Source of the DNA: Lactobacillus sp.
Lineage (GTDB): Bacteria; Bacillota; Bacilli; Lactobacillales; Lactobacillaceae
Length of the DNA: 64,000 nucleotides
Assembly: GCA_022484695.1 (NCBI GenBank)
Contig: JAKVKU010000002.1
Coordinates: 186,001 to 250,000, forward strand
Direction of reading: 5' to 3'
The notes under the pieces are model-generated. The model saw only the letters and a list, made by a program, of their open reading frames with translations. It did no database searches and was not told the origin of the DNA. The translations under genes were made by a program, and so were the position numbers. Below are positions 10,329 through 19,976 of the stretch, piece by piece; the stretch's first letter is position 1; each line of letters starts with the position of its first letter.

Positions 10329-11453
10329 TCAATCAAGCCGCTGTTTCATCTCATTACATAGCATCAAAAATGGTCCGACACCTTTATGGTCATTGGTAAC
10401 AATCGGTTCGCTCATATAATAAGCAAAAGATCCATCCCGTTGATCAGGTCCACCTAGGCCACCTACATGGGCAATTTTATTGACGTTGACATATTGATGG
10501 CGGTCAATTGAAATAAATTGTGCCAGTGCATTCGGATAGGCTGTATCTAAAAATGTGCCCCAATCCGTTTCAGTTAAATAACCTTTACGTAACGCTTTGG
10601 CAATGGCATTTAGAATCATGAGACTTCCCGAAGATTCTAGGTAATTCATTGGTCGACCGCCCTCATCGGTAATTTGATACCACAACGATGTTTGCGGATC
10701 CGCAACCTTTCTTAAAGCGTTCAACAATGCCTTTAAGTTCGCCAGTATTTCAGCACGACCTGTTAAATCTTCTGGCAGATATTCTAAAACATCCACCATA
10801 GCCATTACAAACCAACCAATACTACGGGTCCAAAAATGTGGAGAATGACCAGTGTCCTTATTCGCCCAGAATTGTTGCCGTTTTTCATCGTAGGCATGAA
10901 AGCAAAGCCCAGTTTTAGCATCATAGGTTACATCATAAGCACCTAAGAATTGTTTAACCACATCATCTAAGTTATCCTGAATACCAAATAGTTTTTGATA
11001 GCGGGCATAAAAGACTGACCCCATATAAAGGCCATCCAACCAAACCTGGTAAGGATAAATTTGCTTGTGCCAAAAGATACCGGAATCGGTTTTGGGTTGA
11101 TGCAACAGTTGATCATACAATGTGTCGGCGGCAATTTTATATTTTTCTAAATGGGTTTCTTCGTATAAATCTAAAACAGCTTTCCCATTGTTAATATGAT
11201 CTAGATTAAACTCTTCACGGTGATAGCCTTTGATTTGACCCTGGTCGTTAATAAAACGATCCAGATTATCTTGAATGTACTGTAAGTACTGCTTTTTACC
11301 AGTAGCCTCATAAATGGCATACACGCCGTTTAACATCAGACCGTCTTCATATTCCCATTTACCTTTAAGATTCATATTAGGTTCTCGACTGACCATGGTT
11401 TGTGCTGCTAAATTAGGCCAATCGGTTTTAATATCGCCATATTTTGGATACAT
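10329..11453 (-). CDS. glycoside hydrolase family 105 (unsaturated rhamnogalacturonyl hydrolase, YteR/YesR-like)
   Basis: WLDGLYMGSVFYARY, FWTRSIGWFVMAMVDVLEYLP and SGSLMILNAIAKALRKGYL resemble GH105/GH88-type (alpha/alpha)6 enzymes. Confidence 0.88.
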   Translation of the reverse strand: MYPKYGDIKTDWPNLAAQTMVSREPNMNLKGKWEYEDGLMLNGVYAIYEATGKKQYLQYIQDNLDRFINDQGQIKGYHREEFNLDHINNGKAVLDLYEETHLEKYKIAADTLYDQLLHQPKTDSGIFWHKQIYPYQVWLDGLYMGSVFYARYQKLFGIQDNLDDVVKQFLGAYDVTYDAKTGLCFHAYDEKRQQFWANKDTGHSPHFWTRSIGWFVMAMVDVLEYLPEDLTGRAEILANLKALLNALRKVADPQTSLWYQITDEGGRPMNYLESSGSLMILNAIAKALRKGYLTETDWGTFLDTAYPNALAQFISIDRHQYVNVNKIAHVGGLGGPDQRDGSFAYYMSEPIVTNDHKGVGPFLMLCNEMKQRLD

Positions 11454-11497
11454 AAATTAACACCCCTTTTATCAAAACAACTCAAACGCTTACAATT

Positions 11498-13024
11498 TTA
11501 ACCAACCTGTTTTACGGGTTCGGGCGTTTCTTTATCATGATACCCAACGTTATTATGTCCGAAGCAGTCTTCATACTTAAACCCAGTCAATTCTTCAACA
11601 ACAGCTTTCGTCTCAGGCGTAACATCGGCCATTTTGCCGCCGTTATGAACACGGTCTAATTCAGCTAGGATAACTTTATGAGTTTCGTGGTTTAATTTCA
11701 TCCGGTGGGAGAAGAACATGCCTAATAGTGCCATACCAATAACCCCAATTAATAAGACGCCAATAATCGCATTGATAGCGCTCTGTGGTTGGGTTGTAGC
11801 GCCTTCTTTAAACCCGAATTGAGATAAAACGACCCCTAAGATAAACACAATGGTAGCCCGAATTAATTTACCACCCATGGTCATGGCCCCGGAGTAAATA
11901 CCTTCTCTACGACGATTGGTGACGACCTCGTCCACGTCAGCCATAAATGTATAAACTGTCCAAGGAATATAATAAACACCACCGGTCCCAATGCCAAACA
12001 GGGCGGTTATCCCAACAACTAACCAGGTTAAATGTGGAATGTGGAAGAAATAGATCACAACATAAGCTAATACGGCAGAAATGACAATGCCTAAAGCAGC
12101 TGAGAATGGTTTTGTGAAACCTTTTTTAGCACAAATAATAATGAATACAGCGGTTGATACTAATTGCAAAATACTGCTCATACTATTCATTTCAGAGACA
12201 AATGTAGAAGGCCGTTGTAAGACGAATACAACAAAGTATGTGAATGTGGCTGTAAATAGCCATTCAGAGCCAAAACCAAATAGATACATCCCCATATGAT
12301 CTCTAAATGCCCGGATTCTAAATGTAGAAATAATGTCTACAAATATTTTCTTGAGGCCTTTCAAGAAGCTGCCGACATGCTCTGAAGCAACCTCGCTAGC
12401 AGGCCGTTCCCATGAATTAAAGTATAAGAATGTCAGTGATGCCAACATGATCACACAGTAAACGGCACCTGTTGCTAAAAATGAGTAAGGTGAATTTTTG
12501 CCTAAAACTGTGAAGAAAATCCCAGGTAGCGCAGCAGCTATAAAATTGGCACATTTACCAAACATTGCTTTAAATCCGGTTAAATAAGTACGTTCGTCAA
12601 AACTAGTTGTCATCTCAACAGCTAAAGTTTCATAAGGAATCATAACCATTGTGTAAGTCATTTCAAAAGCAATATATGTGAAAAGATAATAAAAGAAATT
12701 CATACCAGTAACCCATAAGGCCGGGTATAAAAGCATGAGTGGAATCCCAAGCATAATGAAGAAACGCCGCCGACCAAACTTCTTACCCAAACGCGTGTTA
12801 TAAAAATTATCCGTGATAAAACCCATCAATGGATTTAAAATGACATCTAAATATGTGGAGATTGAAAAAATAAGGGCTGCTTGCACAACTGGCAAACCAC
12901 AAAACGTCGTGTAAAAGAAGAGTAACCAAGCACCTGAAATACCTAAAGCGCCACTGCCCAACATATTCCCACTACCATAAGCTAGTCGAGTAAGTAAAGT
13001 GATTTTACGTGGTTTTGCTTCCAT
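11498..13024 (-). CDS. GPH family (glycoside-pentoside-hexuronide:cation) MFS transporter
   Basis: Twelve TM pattern, YGSGNMLG start, GFITDNFYNTRLGKKFGRRRFFIMLGIPLM motif, C-terminal cytosolic extension. Confidence 0.88.
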   Translation of the reverse strand: MEAKPRKITLLTRLAYGSGNMLGSGALGISGAWLLFFYTTFCGLPVVQAALIFSISTYLDVILNPLMGFITDNFYNTRLGKKFGRRRFFIMLGIPLMLLYPALWVTGMNFFYYLFTYIAFEMTYTMVMIPYETLAVEMTTSFDERTYLTGFKAMFGKCANFIAAALPGIFFTVLGKNSPYSFLATGAVYCVIMLASLTFLYFNSWERPASEVASEHVGSFLKGLKKIFVDIISTFRIRAFRDHMGMYLFGFGSEWLFTATFTYFVVFVLQRPSTFVSEMNSMSSILQLVSTAVFIIICAKKGFTKPFSAALGIVISAVLAYVVIYFFHIPHLTWLVVGITALFGIGTGGVYYIPWTVYTFMADVDEVVTNRRREGIYSGAMTMGGKLIRATIVFILGVVLSQFGFKEGATTQPQSAINAIIGVLLIGVIGMALLGMFFSHRMKLNHETHKVILAELDRVHNGGKMADVTPETKAVVEELTGFKYEDCFGHNNVGYHDKETPEPVKQVG

Positions 13025-13042
13025 AATGTAATGCCTCCATTT

Positions 13043-13885
13043 TTAATAAGAATCTAAATTAACAGTATGTTTGACGGCCGTAATTGCCGCTGGTATCTGC
13101 ACTTCCTGTATACCTTCAAGGGTGGCAAAGGTATGGGGATTGTTTTGATCAATCAGTTCAAGATAAAACTCATGGGCCAGTTGCCCCTGGCCAAATGCCA
13201 CCGTTGAAATCGTGTTGTTTTGCACAATAAAATCCTTTAAATGAAATGACACAATCTTATTTGAAAATCTAGCCATAAAGTCTGAAATAATAGCACGTTG
13301 CTCTTTATAGTTCTCTAGTGTCATTAGATTCACTGGATCAAAAACTAACTTTAAACAAGGGCTTGGGACGGCTTTCAAAAGTTTAGCAACCATATCTGCA
13401 TCGTAAAGGGGATGATTCACACCAGGCTCTACCGCAATGATGGCGCCAACTTTTTCTGCGAAGGTAGTTAATCTTTGAACAGATGTGACCATCTGGTTAA
13501 ATGCAGTTGCTGTAAAGTTCTGTTCGGTATAACCTGCCGTACTTAAACTACCAGTCTCAGTGGCAATAACACAGTTGTTAAGCCATTTTGAAGCTGTAAT
13601 TCCTGCTTCAAAGTATTGCAATTCCTGTTCTCGAATAGCCGGATCTGGATGGATCATATTGATGTAGCAACCTAAAATCGCAATGCTCAGATCATAGTGC
13701 GTGAGTCTCTTCTTCAAATAATTAGCTGCGCCCGGATTAGCAATTGAAATCTCAAGGCCATTTTTTTGAAGTCGACGCGGCGCAAGTTGAATATCAAGAA
13801 ATTTGTCCGCTTTAATTTTTGAAAATAGTTCCGTGATTGAATCTGCTTTCATGTCATGGGCACGAATGCCAAGTCTAATACTCAA
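13043..13885 (-). CDS. sugar phosphate isomerase/epimerase (xylose isomerase-like TIM barrel)
   Basis: VIATETGSL, IIAVEPGVNHPLYDA, LKLVFDPVNLM, SFHLKDF motifs. Confidence 0.85.
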   Translation of the reverse strand: MSIRLGIRAHDMKADSITELFSKIKADKFLDIQLAPRRLQKNGLEISIANPGAANYLKKRLTHYDLSIAILGCYINMIHPDPAIREQELQYFEAGITASKWLNNCVIATETGSLSTAGYTEQNFTATAFNQMVTSVQRLTTFAEKVGAIIAVEPGVNHPLYDADMVAKLLKAVPSPCLKLVFDPVNLMTLENYKEQRAIISDFMARFSNKIVSFHLKDFIVQNNTISTVAFGQGQLAHEFYLELIDQNNPHTFATLEGIQEVQIPAAITAVKHTVNLDSY

Positions 13886-14156
13886 AGTAATCCCTTCCCT
13901 TTTATAGCATTTTCAAAATTGTATTCCCGTGATCATGTTCAAAAACATCCTTGTCCTGTCTGCTTTTACTGAATCTACCTGAAATCAGTAATACATCATT
14001 AGATTTTAGTCAATTTAATGTTCACGATAACATTTGATGGTAAAAAAATATGATTTTCTACTGATTCATGATGCAAACGCCTTAAGTATGATCACTAACT
14101 AGCCTTCGCCTCCATTTAGTATTTTGATATAAAAGTGTGTTGACGAGCACGACAGC

Positions 14157-14234
14157 AATATTTCTTAATTAGAAATATTATTTCTTTTTGCACTTAAAGT
14201 ATAGCAATTCACAAGCAAAATGCAAGCGTTTTCC
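14157..14234 (-). promoter_or_regulatory. promoter, cre-like site and operator-like inverted repeat for the GH28/GH105 cluster
   Basis: Minus strand -35 TTGCAT (14220-14225), 16 bp, -10 TATACT (14198-14203); GGAAAACGCTTGCA (14221-14234) near cre consensus; AATATTTCT-taatt-AGAAATATT at 14157-14179. Confidence 0.6.
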
Positions 14235-14368
14235 TACTAATATATCAGTTTTTTTCTTTGTAGAAACCTTGGTAAAAGCCATTTAAAAAATAGAATATAT
14301 TAACTTGGGTACCTCTTTACATTATTAATTTTATCGTTCACATATCTATCTTAAATTACATTCAAAAA

Positions 14369-14424
14369 TCCCTCCGGCTCAATTAGAGAAACTGCGCTTT
14401 CTCTGCCCGAATCGGAGGGATATC
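14369..14424 (-). terminator. terminator of ppdK
   Basis: Outer arms ATCCCTCCG / CGGAGGGAT with inner AGAGAAA/TTTCTCT stem, T-tract on minus strand. Confidence 0.8.
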
Positions 14425-14440
14425 AATATTAATTATTTTT

Positions 14441-17101
14441 TTAAGCTGTCACAGAACTTGCCTTATATTCGACACCATTCTTTTCAGCTTCCTGACGGAG
14501 TTGTGTTTGCGCACAGATCAGGCGGGCTTGTGGTACCCGGAATGGGGAGCAAGAAACATAGTCCACGGGTAGCGTGTTGATAAATTCAATGGATTCGGCA
14601 TTCCCACCGACTTCACCACAAACCCCAACTTTTAGTTTTGGATTGGCGGCCTTACCCTTGGTTGCTGCCATATTCATCAACGCACCCACACCTTTGGTAT
14701 CCAACACTTGGAAAGGATCATTAGGTAAGAGATGGTCTTCTAAATAAGTTGGCAAGAATTTATGGGCATCGTCTCTGGAATAGCCAAAGGTCAACTGGGT
14801 CAAATCATTGGTCCCAAAGCTAAAGAAGTCGGCATCTTGGGCCAATTCGTCGGCAATCAAGCAGGCTCTTGGCATTTCAATCATCGTACCTACCTTATAG
14901 TCTAAGCGCTTACCGGTCTTTTCAAAAATCCCTTCAGCGGCGTCGACACAAAGTTTTTTGGCCATTTCTAATTCTGGGGTAACCCCGATCAATGGAATCA
15001 TGATTTCTGGGACAATGTTAACTTGGTGGGCTTCACTGACCAGGATGGCTGCTTCAATGATAGCTTCCACTTGCATTTGATAGATTTGTGGTAGCGTAAC
15101 GGCTAAGCGCACGCCCCGCAGTCCCAACATTGGGTTGACTTCCCGCAAAGCAGCGGCTTTAGCAGCCACCCAATTGTAGTCTTTATGGATAGATTGGGCT
15201 AATTGTTGCAAGTCAGCTTCTTTAGTTGGTAGGAATTCATGTAATGGTGGATCTAACAGGCGAATGGTGCAAGGTTTGTCCAGCAGGGTTTCAAACATGG
15301 CTACGAAGTCACCTTTTTGTTCGCCTTTGATGTAGGCCAAAGTTGAGGTGATATCAGCGTCATTTTCAGCCAAGATCAATTGGCGCATGGCCTTCAAGCG
15401 GTCTGGTTGGAAGAACATATGCTCTGTTCGGGCCAAGCCAATTCCCCGGGCCCCTTTAACAATGGCTTCGCGAATATCTTTCACGGTTTCCCCATTGCCA
15501 AATACTTGTAAGCGGGCATATTCATCACAGACGGCTAAAATTTTATTGAGTTTATCTGATACGGACCCAGCGGTTGTCTTGATAGTCCCTAAATAAATTT
15601 TACCATTGGTCCCATCTACGGAAATGATGTCCCCTTCTTTTAAGACACCGCCGGTATAATGGGCCACGGCACCGGCTTCATCGACTTGTAAGTCTTGACA
15701 GCCAACTACACAGCAAGTCCCCATGCCCCGGGCAACTACAGCAGCGTGGGAGGTCATCCCCCCACGGGAAGTCACGACGGCTTCACTGACGGTCATCCCC
15801 ACGATATCTTCTGGGGAGGTCTCATTGCGCAGCAAGACCACATGGTGGCCCTTTTCAGCGGCGACTTTAGCACCTTGGGCCGTGAAGACCACTTCCCCGG
15901 TAGCCGCCCCAGGACTTGCTGGCAAGCCTGAAGCGATTGAATCATGCTTCGCCAAGTCAGAAGCTAAGAAACTAGGGTGCAATAATTGTTCGATCATGCC
16001 TGGTTCAATCCGGCTGATCATTTCTTGCGCAGAAATTAATTTTTCTTCATAAAGATCATAGGCAATATTAACGGCCGCATTTGGCGTCCGCTTGCCATTT
16101 CTAGTTTGCAACATATACAAGTGGTTGTCTTCAACGGTGAACTCCACGTCTTGCATATCTTGGTAGTGTTTTTCTAATTTTTCAGCAATGGTCTTCAGCT
16201 GTTGATAGACCTGGGGTTTGCTGGCTTCTAAGTTGGCGATGGGATCTGGGGTCCGGGCGCCAGACACGATATCTTCCCCTTGGGCTTGGGAGAGGTACTC
16301 CCCAAACAACCCAGGGGCGCCGGTGGCTGGATTACGGGTAAACATGACCCCGGTGCCAGAATCTTTGGAATAGTTGCCAAAGACCATTTGTTGGATATTA
16401 ACGGCGGTCCCTAGATCGTCGGGAATATTATGTAACTGCCGATAAACCTTGGCCCGGTCGTTATCCCAACTCTTAAAGACGGCTTCCACCGCGATGAATA
16501 ATTGGTCGTAGACATCTTGTGGGAATTCTTGACCAGCTTGAGCTTGGAAGACTTGTTTGTACTGTTCAATAACTAATAGCCAATCCTGCCGGGTGAAATT
16601 AGCGGAGCCGTAACCCCTTACATTTTCGACTTTATGAAAAGCTTCGTTGAAATCTTTAATATCAATTTCAAAAACCACATTCCCAAACATCTGGATCAAA
16701 CGGCGGTAACTGCCATAAGCGAAAGCCAGATTTTCAGTTCTTTGGGCTACCCGTTGGACGGTGACGTCATTTAAGCCTAAGTTCAAAATCGTATCCATCA
16801 TCCCGGGCATAGAGAATTTGGCGCCACTGCGCACGGATACTAACAAAGGATCCGCCCCATGGCCAAAAGTTTTACCGGTCATTGTTTCTAAGTCAGAAAC
16901 CCGGGATCTAATTTCAGTGACTAAATCATCAGTGAGTTCATGCGCTTTTAAATAAGCGCGACAAGCTACGGTGGAGACCACAAAACCCTGTGGCACAGGG
17001 AGGCCAAGATTCGTCATTTCACTAAGGTTGGCACCTTTCCCGCCTAAAATGTCCCGGAGATCCTTGTTACCTTCTGCAAATGCATACGTTAAATTAAACA
17101 T
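14441..17101 (-). CDS. ppdK: pyruvate, phosphate dikinase
   Basis: ILGGKGANLSEM, GGMTSHAAVVARGMGTCCVVG (catalytic His), VGVCGEVGGN. Start set at MFNLTYAF (17101) with GGAGGAAT SD instead of the ORF-track start 17194. Confidence 0.95.
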   Translation of the reverse strand: MFNLTYAFAEGNKDLRDILGGKGANLSEMTNLGLPVPQGFVVSTVACRAYLKAHELTDDLVTEIRSRVSDLETMTGKTFGHGADPLLVSVRSGAKFSMPGMMDTILNLGLNDVTVQRVAQRTENLAFAYGSYRRLIQMFGNVVFEIDIKDFNEAFHKVENVRGYGSANFTRQDWLLVIEQYKQVFQAQAGQEFPQDVYDQLFIAVEAVFKSWDNDRAKVYRQLHNIPDDLGTAVNIQQMVFGNYSKDSGTGVMFTRNPATGAPGLFGEYLSQAQGEDIVSGARTPDPIANLEASKPQVYQQLKTIAEKLEKHYQDMQDVEFTVEDNHLYMLQTRNGKRTPNAAVNIAYDLYEEKLISAQEMISRIEPGMIEQLLHPSFLASDLAKHDSIASGLPASPGAATGEVVFTAQGAKVAAEKGHHVVLLRNETSPEDIVGMTVSEAVVTSRGGMTSHAAVVARGMGTCCVVGCQDLQVDEAGAVAHYTGGVLKEGDIISVDGTNGKIYLGTIKTTAGSVSDKLNKILAVCDEYARLQVFGNGETVKDIREAIVKGARGIGLARTEHMFFQPDRLKAMRQLILAENDADITSTLAYIKGEQKGDFVAMFETLLDKPCTIRLLDPPLHEFLPTKEADLQQLAQSIHKDYNWVAAKAAALREVNPMLGLRGVRLAVTLPQIYQMQVEAIIEAAILVSEAHQVNIVPEIMIPLIGVTPELEMAKKLCVDAAEGIFEKTGKRLDYKVGTMIEMPRACLIADELAQDADFFSFGTNDLTQLTFGYSRDDAHKFLPTYLEDHLLPNDPFQVLDTKGVGALMNMAATKGKAANPKLKVGVCGEVGGNAESIEFINTLPVDYVSCSPFRVPQARLICAQTQLRQEAEKNGVEYKASSVTA

Positions 17102-17114
17102 ACTATTCCTCCAA

Positions 17115-17125
17115 TGTGTCATACT
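17115..17125 (+). promoter_or_regulatory. putative CcpN-type operator, perfect match
   Basis: TGTGTCATACT fits the Bacillus CcpN consensus TRTGHYATAYW (recalled). Confidence 0.5.
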
Positions 17126-17202
17126 ATTTGCCGCAATTTCAATATAGCGTGTCACATTTAAAAAGTCAAGAAATTTATGACCCACTGTAGACATATTTTT
17201 GT

Positions 17203-17213
17203 CATGCTATATA
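17203..17213 (+). promoter_or_regulatory. putative CcpN-type operator, 10/11 match
   Basis: CATGCTATATA versus TRTGHYATAYW; same divergent ppdK/ccpN intergenic region. Confidence 0.4.
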
Positions 17214-17249
17214 ATAAAAACTAGTCATTATTAGAAGGGGGATTATGGA

Positions 17250-17873
17250 TTGGAACTCACAAAGCGGCAATTAAAAATTGTAGAAATCGTCAAAAAAAAT
17301 CAGCCCATCAGCGGCGAAAAAATCGCCGAAGCCGTGGGCCTATCCCGCGCAACGCTACGTAATGACTTTTCTATTTTGACCATGACCGGTGTCTTACAGG
17401 CCCGGCCCAAAGTGGGCTACGTGTATGCGGGCAATGGGGTCACCACCAAAACCATTGACGATTTTTTAGCCGTTCCCATCAAAGCGGTGATGATCCCGCC
17501 ATTGATCATCAAACAAGACCAAACCATTTACGATGCCATCACCGTCTTATTCATGTACGATGTGGGCTCACTTTATGTGACCAATGATGCAGATAAATTA
17601 GTGGGTTTATTATCCCGTAAAGACCTGCTGCGGGCGTCTTTGAACAAGAATATCGAAGCTACCCCCGTGGCTGTCGTCATGACCAGATCGCCCCATATTG
17701 TCACCGGCACCAGTGATATGACCCTACTGCAGGCCGGTCAATTGCTGGAGGAATACCAAGTGGATTCCTTACCCATTGTGGCTAAAAAAGATGCCACTAA
17801 AGTCATTGGTAAAATCACCAAGACTAGAATTCATAATTATATAATTGAACATGCAAACGCAACCGAGGAGTGA
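17250..17873 (+). CDS. ccpN: CcpN-like transcriptional repressor (HTH + CBS pair)
   Basis: N-terminal HTH KRQLKIVEIVKKNQPISGEKIAEAVGLSRATLRNDF and two CBS-like repeats; divergent from ppdK and next to the DUF299 gene. Confidence 0.85.
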   Translation: MELTKRQLKIVEIVKKNQPISGEKIAEAVGLSRATLRNDFSILTMTGVLQARPKVGYVYAGNGVTTKTIDDFLAVPIKAVMIPPLIIKQDQTIYDAITVLFMYDVGSLYVTNDADKLVGLLSRKDLLRASLNKNIEATPVAVVMTRSPHIVTGTSDMTLLQAGQLLEEYQVDSLPIVAKKDATKVIGKITKTRIHNYIIEHANATEE

Positions 17874-17879
17874 CGCATT

Positions 17880-18689
17880 TTGCCAGATAAAGTATATTTC
17901 TATGTTATTTCAGATTCATTGGGAGATACCAACCAGGCGGTGATCAATGCCGCCATGGCGCAATTTCCCGAAATCACCAATGCTGAAATCAAACGTTTCC
18001 CCCTAGTCCGGGATCAAAAAACCTTAGCTGATGTTTTAAAGCAAGCCGAAGATGACAAGGGAATTATTATCACTTCTTTAGTTCAAAAGGACTTGCTGGC
18101 TTACACAAAGGCCTTTGCAGCCAGCCATGATTTGAAACATTTAGATATTATTGAATCGTTGATCGACATGATCCAAAGCCAAACAGGTTTAACGTCTAAA
18201 GAAGTCCCTGGTGCCCTACATAAACTCAACGACAGTTATTACACCAAGATGAACGCCATTAACTTTGCCTCTAAGTACGATGATGGTAAAGATCCTAAGG
18301 GCTTTTTAAAAGCGGACTTAGTAATTTTAGGCCCTTCTCGGACCTCTAAAACGCCACTGAGCATGTATTTGGCCAATAACCATTCCTTAAAAGTAGCAAA
18401 CTTGCCTTTGATTCCAGAAGTCGCTTTACCAGAAGAAATTTATGAAATGGACCCCAAAAAAATGGTGGGCCTCATGACCAATACTGAATATCTGCAAAAA
18501 GTCCGGACCAATCGCCTGCACTTCTTAGGGCTCACGGCCACAGCCAGCTATTCGGACCCGAAGCGGATTCAAATTGAGCTTAATTACGCCAAAAAAGTGA
18601 TGACGGATCTATCCGTCCCGATTTTTGACATCACCAATCAGTCCATTGAAGAATCTGCCAATAAAATCTTAGAAAGTTTAAGTCTGTAG
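17880..18689 (+). CDS. pyruvate, phosphate dikinase regulatory protein (DUF299 kinase/phosphotransferase)
   Basis: FYVISDSLGDTNQAV start, LGPSRTSKTPLSMYLAN P-loop, LTATASYSDPKRIQIELNYA. Confidence 0.93.
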   Translation: MPDKVYFYVISDSLGDTNQAVINAAMAQFPEITNAEIKRFPLVRDQKTLADVLKQAEDDKGIIITSLVQKDLLAYTKAFAASHDLKHLDIIESLIDMIQSQTGLTSKEVPGALHKLNDSYYTKMNAINFASKYDDGKDPKGFLKADLVILGPSRTSKTPLSMYLANNHSLKVANLPLIPEVALPEEIYEMDPKKMVGLMTNTEYLQKVRTNRLHFLGLTATASYSDPKRIQIELNYAKKVMTDLSVPIFDITNQSIEESANKILESLSL

Positions 18690-18777
18690 CCTGATTATCC
18701 CTTAAATGCCCGTAATCTGTGGTAATTGGGTATAATAAGGACAATATTGCTATCAAGTTATCCCGGGGAGGAAATTT

Positions 18778-19905
18778 ATGATGTTTCGGAAAAAAATAAT
18801 GCGCCATGCCTTATTGCTGGCAGCAGCTTTCATCGCCTTGGGTGCGCCTTTGTCAGGCTTCGCGCCCCTGGGCAGTCCCACACCCCAAGTGGTTCAAGCT
18901 GCTGAAAATACCACCACTGGGACCTTATTGGGGGATCAAGTGCTCTACGACGGCTACGGCCCCACGGCACAACCAAGTCGCATTTTACCGAATCAAAGTC
19001 GCTGGCAGGTCTTTTACGCCGTTGTGGCTGAAGACGGGCAGCAATGGTTCAATCTCGGGGGCAATCAGTTTGTCAAAGATGCCGGCATGGTACTGGATCA
19101 ATACTACTGGATCCCTGTGAAAACTGCCCAAGAACTCTTAGAGGCAACGCCGGCAACGGTGACCACCACCCAAGCCGTCACCCTCTACCAAAACTGGGGT
19201 GCCGCTGCTGTTCCCCTCCGGCAATTGCCAGCTGGGCAATGGCTGGTCACCGCTGGCGCCAATATTGAGGGCCAGGGTATCTGGTATCAAGTGGGCAACA
19301 ATGAATGGGTCAAGCCAAATGTGGGCACCAGCACCGGCAATTTTGCCAAGCTGCCTTTGATCAATGGCAATCCCCTGGTTGCCGGGGCCAGTCCCATCGG
19401 GCATCAATATGTGGATAAAACCATGTACTACCGCATCGACAGCACCACACCCGCGGCCAAAGTTGCTTTATTCAACCGGGCAATTGCCGCCATCAATGCT
19501 TTGGGTATTGTCCAAGTTAAGCCGGCCGCCGGCTCTGGTTATAAGGCCGATACAGTCCTTTACTACACCAATGCTGATAATCTAGGGACCAATCCAGATG
19601 GTACTATTGACGGTGGTCTAGGGTCACAGGCCATCGACATCGTCCATTTGAAGAATGGCGTTATTAACCACTCTAAAGAATACGAAGGCAGTGGCATCGC
19701 CGCGGTGATCAATCCCAAAGACGAATTCTCTGATCCCGTGGTTTATCACAATATGTTGCATGAATTAGGCCATGCCCTGGGCTTAGATCATAATAAGTTC
19801 CCCGGCAGTATCATGTACCCAGTGACTGATTCTAATGCCAGTTGGGCCGATCCGGCCACCGATCCCGATTATACCCAGGCCTTAAAAGCACTTTATAACG
19901 AATAA
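18778..19905 (+). CDS. secreted matrixin-like zinc metalloprotease with two N-terminal surface-layer-like repeats
   Basis: Signal peptide, two ~60-aa repeats (ending WFNLGGNQFVKDAG and WYQVGNNEWVKPNVG), HELGHALGLDH zinc motif followed by SIMYP Met-turn. Confidence 0.88.
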   Translation: MMFRKKIMRHALLLAAAFIALGAPLSGFAPLGSPTPQVVQAAENTTTGTLLGDQVLYDGYGPTAQPSRILPNQSRWQVFYAVVAEDGQQWFNLGGNQFVKDAGMVLDQYYWIPVKTAQELLEATPATVTTTQAVTLYQNWGAAAVPLRQLPAGQWLVTAGANIEGQGIWYQVGNNEWVKPNVGTSTGNFAKLPLINGNPLVAGASPIGHQYVDKTMYYRIDSTTPAAKVALFNRAIAAINALGIVQVKPAAGSGYKADTVLYYTNADNLGTNPDGTIDGGLGSQAIDIVHLKNGVINHSKEYEGSGIAAVINPKDEFSDPVVYHNMLHELGHALGLDHNKFPGSIMYPVTDSNASWADPATDPDYTQALKALYNE

Positions 19906-19920
19906 TCAAATATACTCAAA

Positions 19921-19976
19921 AAGTCATGCGCTTTAGCAGCAACAGTTACGTTGCCGGGGAGCGCATGACTTTTTTA
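19921..19976. terminator. bidirectional terminator
   Basis: AAGTCATGCGCT...AGCGCATGACTT flanked by A- and T-tracts between convergent genes. Confidence 0.8.

Noticed and set aside
14080-14093. Second cre-like sequence (TGCAAACGCCTTAA)
   Set aside because: At least three mismatches to the consensus; too weak.
15348-16052. Several plus-strand ORFs (60-109 aa) within ppdK
   Set aside because: Antisense of a highly conserved enzyme; no independent evidence.
17102-17194. N-terminal extension of PPDK in the ORF track (MSTVGHKFLDF...)
   Set aside because: A good SD precedes ATG at 17101 and the family starts at MFNLTYAF; the extension covers the predicted operator region.
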